NCBI GenBank assembly: GCA_028822985.1
Contig: JAPKCK010000010.1
Span: 1-36,272, forward strand
Reading direction: 5' to 3'
From: Aquiluna sp.
Lineage (GTDB): Bacteria; Actinomycetota; Actinomycetes; Actinomycetales; Microbacteriaceae
DNA: 36,272 nucleotides
The notes beneath the pieces are model-generated. The model made no database searches. It was given only the letters and a program-made list of their open reading frames with translations, and was not told where the DNA came from. Each line of letters opens with the position of its first letter. Position 1 is the first letter of the stretch. Positions 32,487 through 36,272 of this stretch are shown piece after piece. The translations under genes and the position numbers were made by a program.

Positions 32487-33242
32487 ATGGTGATCACCGC
32501 CGGAATCGACCTAGCCGCAGAGCCAAAAGGCACTGCCTTGGCCCTCATCGATTGGAACAATCGCTCTGGGACGCTTATAGACCTGAGGGTAGGTGTCGCT
32601 GACAGTGTCATAGTTCAGGGCGTTTCTAATGCCGAGAAAATTGGAATCGACTGCGCACTCGGGTGGCCAATCGAATTTGTAGATTTCGTCTCGAACCATA
32701 ATGACCCAGATTCTAAAAGCCACGACGTAGAAGGCGACATGGATTGGCGTCGACGCCTTTCATACCGAGAGACCGACAGGGCGGTTCGTGCAAGAACAGG
32801 CAGATGGCCACTGAGCGTTTCTACCGACCGACTCGGGCTCACGGCGATGAGGTGCGCTGGTCTTTTAGGCAGGCTTGAGAAAAGCGGAATCCAGATTGAT
32901 AGATCTGGTGCCGGCGCAGTTGTCGAGGTTTATCCCGGAGCAACCTTGAGGGTTTGGGGCTTCGATACCGCCGGTTATCGAAAGTCCATTGATGAACGTA
33001 AGCGTCTACTGGGCCAAATTCTTGAGCAGGCCGACTGGCTAGATACTTCCGCGTTCGAAACGCTAATGCTCGAATCATGCGACGCGTTTGACGCAGTGAT
33101 AGCCGCCCTTGCAGGCAGAGCGGCGCTTCTGGGCCTATCTGAGCTTCCGACTCAAATCCAGATGTCACAGGCTCGCATCGAAGGCTGGATTGCCTTGCCG
33201 GTCGGTAAAATAACCGAGCTGATAGCGCCCGGCCAAGAATGA
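32487..33242 (+). CDS. DUF429 domain protein (predicted RNase H-like fold)
   Basis: A 251-aa DUF429 protein. Landmarks: AGIDLAAEPKGTALALI at the N-terminus and IGIDCALGWP, both acidic strand-end motifs of an RNase H-like core; RETDRAVRARTGRWPLSVSTD, VVEVYPGA and ESCDAFDAVIAALAGRAA are typical of the family. Predicted nuclease-type fold; activity not established. The start is either ATG 32487 or, more consistently with the promoter spacing, GTG 32490. Confidence 0.87.
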   Translation: MVITAGIDLAAEPKGTALALIDWNNRSGTLIDLRVGVADSVIVQGVSNAEKIGIDCALGWPIEFVDFVSNHNDPDSKSHDVEGDMDWRRRLSYRETDRAVRARTGRWPLSVSTDRLGLTAMRCAGLLGRLEKSGIQIDRSGAGAVVEVYPGATLRVWGFDTAGYRKSIDERKRLLGQILEQADWLDTSAFETLMLESCDAFDAVIAALAGRAALLGLSELPTQIQMSQARIEGWIALPVGKITELIAPGQE

Positions 33243-33245
33243 AGC

Positions 33246-33269
33246 AGGCCCCGTCGGATTCGAACCGAC
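33246..33269 (-). other. tRNA 3'-end-like fragment or terminator hairpin
   Basis: On the minus strand GTCGG-TTCGAAT-CCGAC forms a perfect T arm with a canonical T-loop, followed by GGGGCCT, seven bases like the 3' acceptor strand. A matching 5' acceptor (AGGCCCC) and a full cloverleaf are missing in the preceding 90 bases, which belong to the regulator gene. Either a tRNA remnant (possible attachment site) or a hairpin ending two converging genes. Confidence 0.45.
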
Positions 33270-33288
33270 ATCAAAAGCGATGTAAGAG

Positions 33289-34257
33289 CTAGCTCTCCGT
33301 TAAGAGAGATGCTGCAGAAAAATCATCGATAATCAAATCGGTAATGAAGCCCCCGGCAAGAGCCCCTTGCAGGCTAGGAATTCGAGATTTACCCGACACG
33401 ACACAAACTCGCCTTGGCGCACGCTTGAGGACATCCAGGTCTAGGCCACTGGATCGACGGTTTAGTTTGACATCTTCCCAGGAGCCATCGGGACGATAAA
33501 ACACTGTCGCGATATCACCGACCACATTATCGTCGCGAAGACTATCTAGGTCGGCCTGACTCAGGTAGCCGGCCGTATAGACGTGACTTGGGACCTCGGC
33601 GTGCAGGGCGCCTAGCCCAAAGAGCGCCACATCTAAAGAGCCTTGAATGTTTAGAGTGCGCTTAATGCTGCGCTCCTTCCAGAGGATTGATTTAGTGTCT
33701 GAGTCATCAAAGAAGGCTGGCACCGGAAACTGTTCAACTACGGCACTAAAGGCCTCACCAAAACGACGAAGAATTTCACCGGAGTAGGTAACTCCCGTGG
33801 TGTGGTCATTCCCGGCTCCGTTTAGTTGAACAATCCGGGAATCACTTGTTTGCCTGCGGGTCAAGTGACGACTCACGGCGCTGGTAGTTGCTCCCCATGC
33901 CACCCCCATTGTCATCTTCGAACCAAAAAAGCCGCTTAGCATTCGTGCAGCACTGAGCGAAACTCGGTCCAATTGCTCGACCGGGGAGGCACTATCGGAA
34001 ACTGGAACCAGGTGAGCATTTACTCCAAATCGGTCATTAATCTCACTGGCCATTCGCCTTGGAGCATCGTCCGGGGTGTGGACTTTTATTTCAACGATGC
34101 CTCGGTCTCTGGCCATCTGTAGCAGCCTCGAAACGGAAGACCGAGATACATTTAGCTCGCGGCCTATGGCCTCCATTGTGAGATCTTGCTGGTAATACAA
34201 CTGGGCAGCTTTAAGCGAAAGCTTGACCTTGGATTTCTCGTTCAGCTCCTGATACAT
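33289..34257 (-). CDS. SorC/DeoR-type sugar-binding transcriptional regulator
   Basis: A 322-aa SorC-family regulator. N-terminal HTH at about 14-45 (YYQQDLTMEAIGRELNVSRSSVSRLL) and a long sugar-phosphate effector domain from about 60 (GVAWGATTSAVSRHL near 118-132, FGLGAL near 215-220). Divergent from the glycerol-3-phosphate dehydrogenase gene, which it most likely controls, with a polyol or sugar phosphate as inducer. Start ATG six bases after AATACT; a perfect palindrome overlaps that promoter, suggesting autoregulation. Confidence 0.9.
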   Translation of the reverse strand: MYQELNEKSKVKLSLKAAQLYYQQDLTMEAIGRELNVSRSSVSRLLQMARDRGIVEIKVHTPDDAPRRMASEINDRFGVNAHLVPVSDSASPVEQLDRVSLSAARMLSGFFGSKMTMGVAWGATTSAVSRHLTRRQTSDSRIVQLNGAGNDHTTGVTYSGEILRRFGEAFSAVVEQFPVPAFFDDSDTKSILWKERSIKRTLNIQGSLDVALFGLGALHAEVPSHVYTAGYLSQADLDSLRDDNVVGDIATVFYRPDGSWEDVKLNRRSSGLDLDVLKRAPRRVCVVSGKSRIPSLQGALAGGFITDLIIDDFSAASLLTES

Positions 34258-34267
34258 AACAAAAGTA

Positions 34268-34283
34268 TTGCACGAATGTGCAA
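34268..34283. promoter_or_regulatory. Operator-like palindrome TTGCAC-N4-GTGCAA
   Basis: Perfect 6-bp inverted repeat with a GAAT centre, 10 bases upstream of the regulator ATG and overlapping by two bases the AATACT hexamer (34269-34264, minus). Well placed for repression of the regulator and possibly of the divergent glpD. Confidence 0.6.
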
Positions 34284-34321
34284 CATCCCCGATTCATGTT
34301 TCAGGTTTCGAAAAGCCCACC

Positions 34322-34327
34322 TAGATT
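34322..34327 (+). promoter_or_regulatory. Possible -10 of the glpD gene
   Basis: TAGATT would start transcription near 34334, leaving a leader with GAAGGGAAG (34347-34355) before the GTG. Confidence 0.35.
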
Positions 34328-34362
34328 CAAACCGTTGCTGAATTATGAAGGGAAGCTAACCC

Positions 34363-36054
34363 GTGGAGCAAAGAAGCTCGAACATTGCATCAGTCAAAAG
34401 GCTTCAGAGCCTTAGAGATAACCCGACTGCGCAGGTGCTTATTATCGGCGGTGGCATAAACGGGATTGCGACCTTCAGAGATCTTGCGCTTCAAGGTGTA
34501 AATGTTGTTTTGGTTGAACGCGAGGACTTCTGCTCCGGCGCATCGGCGGCCTCTTCGCACATGATTCACGGGGGAGTTCGCTACCTAGAAAACGGTGAGT
34601 TTCGACTAGTCAAAGAGTCGCTCCAAGAGCGTAATCGTCTTTTGGCGTCTGCTCCTCATTACGTCAAGCCACTTCAGACCACAATGCCGATTTTCACTAT
34701 ATTTTCGGGTTTGCTTTCTGCGCCGATGCGGATTCTCAGGCACACCCAAGGCAAACCACAAGAGCGCGGAGCTGTGCTAATCAAAGTGGGATTGACCCTG
34801 TATGACTTCTTCGGTCGTAACGGCGGACGCATGTCGCGCCATGAGTTTTTTGGCAAGAAGAAATCACTGAAACTATTTCCAGAGCTCAACAAGAACGTGG
34901 CTTTTACCGCCACCTACTATGACGCAGCGATGGAAAGCCCAGAGCGCCTAGCACTGGACACTCTCAAGGATGGCTTGGCAACAGGCTCTCATGCTCGAGC
35001 TGCAAACTACTTGTCGGCAGTAGGCATGAAAGATGGTGGAGTTGTTTTACGCGATTCGCTGTCGGGTCAGGAGTTTCCCTTCAAGGCTGAGGTAATTATT
35101 AACACCTCGGGACCCTGGACGGACCTAACCAACAAGACCCTCGGTCGAGCCACAAGCTACATGGCCGGTACAAAAGGCTCACACATTGTGCTTGATAATC
35201 CTGAACTACTTGCAGCCTGCGACAGCCGTGAAATTTTCTTCGAGAACGAAGATGGTCGAATTGTGCTTATGTACCCAATTCTTGGTCGAGTCTTGGTCGG
35301 CACCAGCGATATTCCTCATGACATGTCTGAGCCTGCGGTTTGCACCGAGGAAGAGGTGGACTACTTCTTTGATTTGGTGAAGTACATCTTCCCTGACATC
35401 AAGGTGGATAGATCTCAAATCGTATTCCGGTATTCCGGTGTTCGCCCCTTGCCAAAATCAGATGACTTGTTGCCCGGCTTTGTTTCCAGGGACTATCGGA
35501 TTGTGAAGACATCCGATGAAGCGGACACTCCGTGGCTGAGCTTGGTTGGTGGAAAGTGGACCACCTTTAGGGCTCTTGGAGAGCACATGTCCTCTGAGGC
35601 ATTGAAGATTCTCGGTATGAAGCGCACCGTCTCAACTACCGACATGGCTATCGGTGGGGGCAAGGATTTTCCAATCTCAGAGACCTCGCAGCTTGAGTGG
35701 GCCGAAGGGCACGGCGGTGAACTGGCCACGGAAAGATCTCTGCAGTTATTAAACCGCTACGGTACTTTAGCGTCAGAAGTTATTGACTTTATTCGGTCAG
35801 CCAACAAGGACGAGCAACTTATTCACAGTCCGGAATATTCAGAGGCCGAAATCCAGTTTTTGGTAGATCGGGAGCATGTGGTTCATCTTTCGGACATCGT
35901 CCACAGGAGGACCAGTCTTGCTTTTACTGGCAAAGTGAATCGAGAAATGTTAGTCGAGCTCGCCGAAATAGCGGGAGCGAGGTTGGGCTGGTCATCTGAT
36001 CAGAAGACTCAAGAAGTCCGGGGAATTCAACTGGGGGGCGGCGGGTCAGTATGA
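34363..36054 (+). CDS. glpD: Glycerol-3-phosphate dehydrogenase (FAD, GlpD/GlpA family)
   Basis: A 563-aa membrane-associated flavoprotein oxidising sn-glycerol-3-phosphate to dihydroxyacetone phosphate and passing electrons to quinone. FAD motif IIGGGINGIATFRDLALQG at 27-45 and VLVERED; DFCSGASAASSHMIHGGVRYLE near 54-75 is the GlpD signature; FRYSGVRPLP and GGKWTTFR in the second half close the FAD/substrate site; a C-terminal helical domain from about 420 completes the usual length. GTG start with GAAGGGAAG seven bases upstream. Divergent from the SorC-type regulator. The stop overlaps a tiny ATG frame of 10 codons. Confidence 0.94.
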   Translation: MEQRSSNIASVKRLQSLRDNPTAQVLIIGGGINGIATFRDLALQGVNVVLVEREDFCSGASAASSHMIHGGVRYLENGEFRLVKESLQERNRLLASAPHYVKPLQTTMPIFTIFSGLLSAPMRILRHTQGKPQERGAVLIKVGLTLYDFFGRNGGRMSRHEFFGKKKSLKLFPELNKNVAFTATYYDAAMESPERLALDTLKDGLATGSHARAANYLSAVGMKDGGVVLRDSLSGQEFPFKAEVIINTSGPWTDLTNKTLGRATSYMAGTKGSHIVLDNPELLAACDSREIFFENEDGRIVLMYPILGRVLVGTSDIPHDMSEPAVCTEEEVDYFFDLVKYIFPDIKVDRSQIVFRYSGVRPLPKSDDLLPGFVSRDYRIVKTSDEADTPWLSLVGGKWTTFRALGEHMSSEALKILGMKRTVSTTDMAIGGGKDFPISETSQLEWAEGHGGELATERSLQLLNRYGTLASEVIDFIRSANKDEQLIHSPEYSEAEIQFLVDREHVVHLSDIVHRRTSLAFTGKVNREMLVELAEIAGARLGWSSDQKTQEVRGIQLGGGGSV

Positions 36055-36083
36055 GCGCGCTTGAACTAAAGAGCATTCCCTAA
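36051..36083 (+). other. Ten-codon frame overlapping the glpD stop
   Basis: ATGA overlaps the glpD stop and reads MSALELKSIP before TAA. The junction looks like normal operon coupling, but the frame ends at once. It may be the beginning of a lost gene, or chance. Confidence 0.3.
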
Positions 36084-36272
36084 AACGATAGAGTGCAGGG
36101 CAAGCGGCGGATGCCGCATATTTACGCCCTAAGAAGTCATTAGCTCTTCCAGGACCGGAAGAAAGCTGCAATTAAGAACACGGGTCGGATTGATACGGAC
36201 GTGGAGACCTAATCAACCACTCTTCACGACACGAGCAGATCAGTCGCGTCTCGAAAAACCGCTGTACCCAAT
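36084..36272. other. Non-coding tail with hairpins
   Basis: No gene recognised to the window end. Structured elements: inner hairpin GCGGC-GGAT-GCCGC (36104-36117) enclosed by AGGGC (36097-36101) and GCCCT (36126-36130), followed by TCTTCC-AGGACC-GGAAGA. The first could terminate glpD. A plus-strand frame from about 36131 stays open to the edge but I do not recognise its product. Confidence 0.4.

Noticed and set aside
33246-33330. A complete tRNA gene on the minus strand
   Set aside because: Only the T arm and a 3' acceptor-like strand fit. There is no matching 5' acceptor, and the nearby CTCTC/GAGAG and ACATC/GATGT hairpins have 6-base loops and wrong spacing.
36084-36272. Start of an rRNA operon, RNase P RNA or tmRNA at the window end
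   Set aside because: None of the conserved core motifs of these RNAs is visible.
1-36272. CRISPR arrays, insertion sequences or prophage genes
   Set aside because: I saw no regularly spaced repeats, transposase, integrase or phage structural genes.

Overview
The window comes from an actinobacterium with a compact genome and roughly half G+C by eye. I infer a genome-reduced Microbacteriaceae of the freshwater/marine Luna type (Rhodoluna/Aquiluna-like). Three things point there: the gene order (metallophosphoesterase - PASTA-type PBP - DUF4177 - ridA ... acs ... 6C-like RNA - Tad pilus genes - topA), which follows the block around Rv3644c-Rv3683 of Mycobacterium tuberculosis but with many genes missing; short intergenic gaps with ATGA/GTGA overlaps; and frequent TTG/GTG starts and apparently leaderless genes. 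About 38 protein genes, one intact tRNA gene and one probable small RNA are supported. I see no insertion sequence, phage gene or CRISPR array.

Layout. 1-4.0 kb: cell-wall block (metallophosphoesterase, bifunctional PBP) diverging from DUF4177-ridA. 4.3-6.3 kb: acs. 6.27-6.58 kb: regulatory region with a 21-bp inverted repeat, a promoter and two adjacent C-loop hairpins that match the actinobacterial 6C small RNA. 6.6-9.05 kb: minimal Tad/Flp pilus operon (ATPase, one short TadB/TadC-like membrane protein, DUF4244/Flp-like pilin, TadE-like and TadG-like proteins). 9.07-14.87 kb: topA-tmk-holB-lipoprotein hydrolase. 14.9-16.3 kb: membrane protein, MpaB-type oxygenase, tRNA-Thr(CGT). 16.4-21.9 kb: amino-acid stereochemistry island (proline racemase family, ornithine cyclodeaminase family, D-2-hydroxyacid dehydrogenase, DgcA-like racemase, DUF1611/DgcN-like protein) with two tiny membrane proteins. 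22-24.9 kb: DCC protein, Trk/Ktr potassium uptake. 24.8-27.4 kb: CopC, DacB, nicotinamidase. 27.4-30.5 kb: galK, galT, galM. 30.5-33.2 kb: SDR, lipoprotein, DUF998, DUF429. 33.3-36.05 kb: SorC-type regulator and a glycerol-3-phosphate dehydrogenase. 36.06-36.27 kb: non-coding tail with hairpins.

How it fits together. The organism seems equipped to scavenge small molecules: acetate (Acs), galactose (GalK/GalT/GalM), glycerol-3-phosphate (GlpD), nicotinamide (PncA) and D-amino acids or hydroxyproline of peptidoglycan/protein origin (the 16-22 kb island, plus DacB and PBP in wall turnover). The most interesting non-gene signals are the 6C-like RNA with an upstream palindrome in front of the Tad operon, a recurring TANNNT-N6-start arrangement (often TAGGCT) that marks leaderless genes, a perfect TTGCAC-N4-GTGCAA operator in front of the SorC regulator, and a tRNA 3'-end-like fragment between converging genes.
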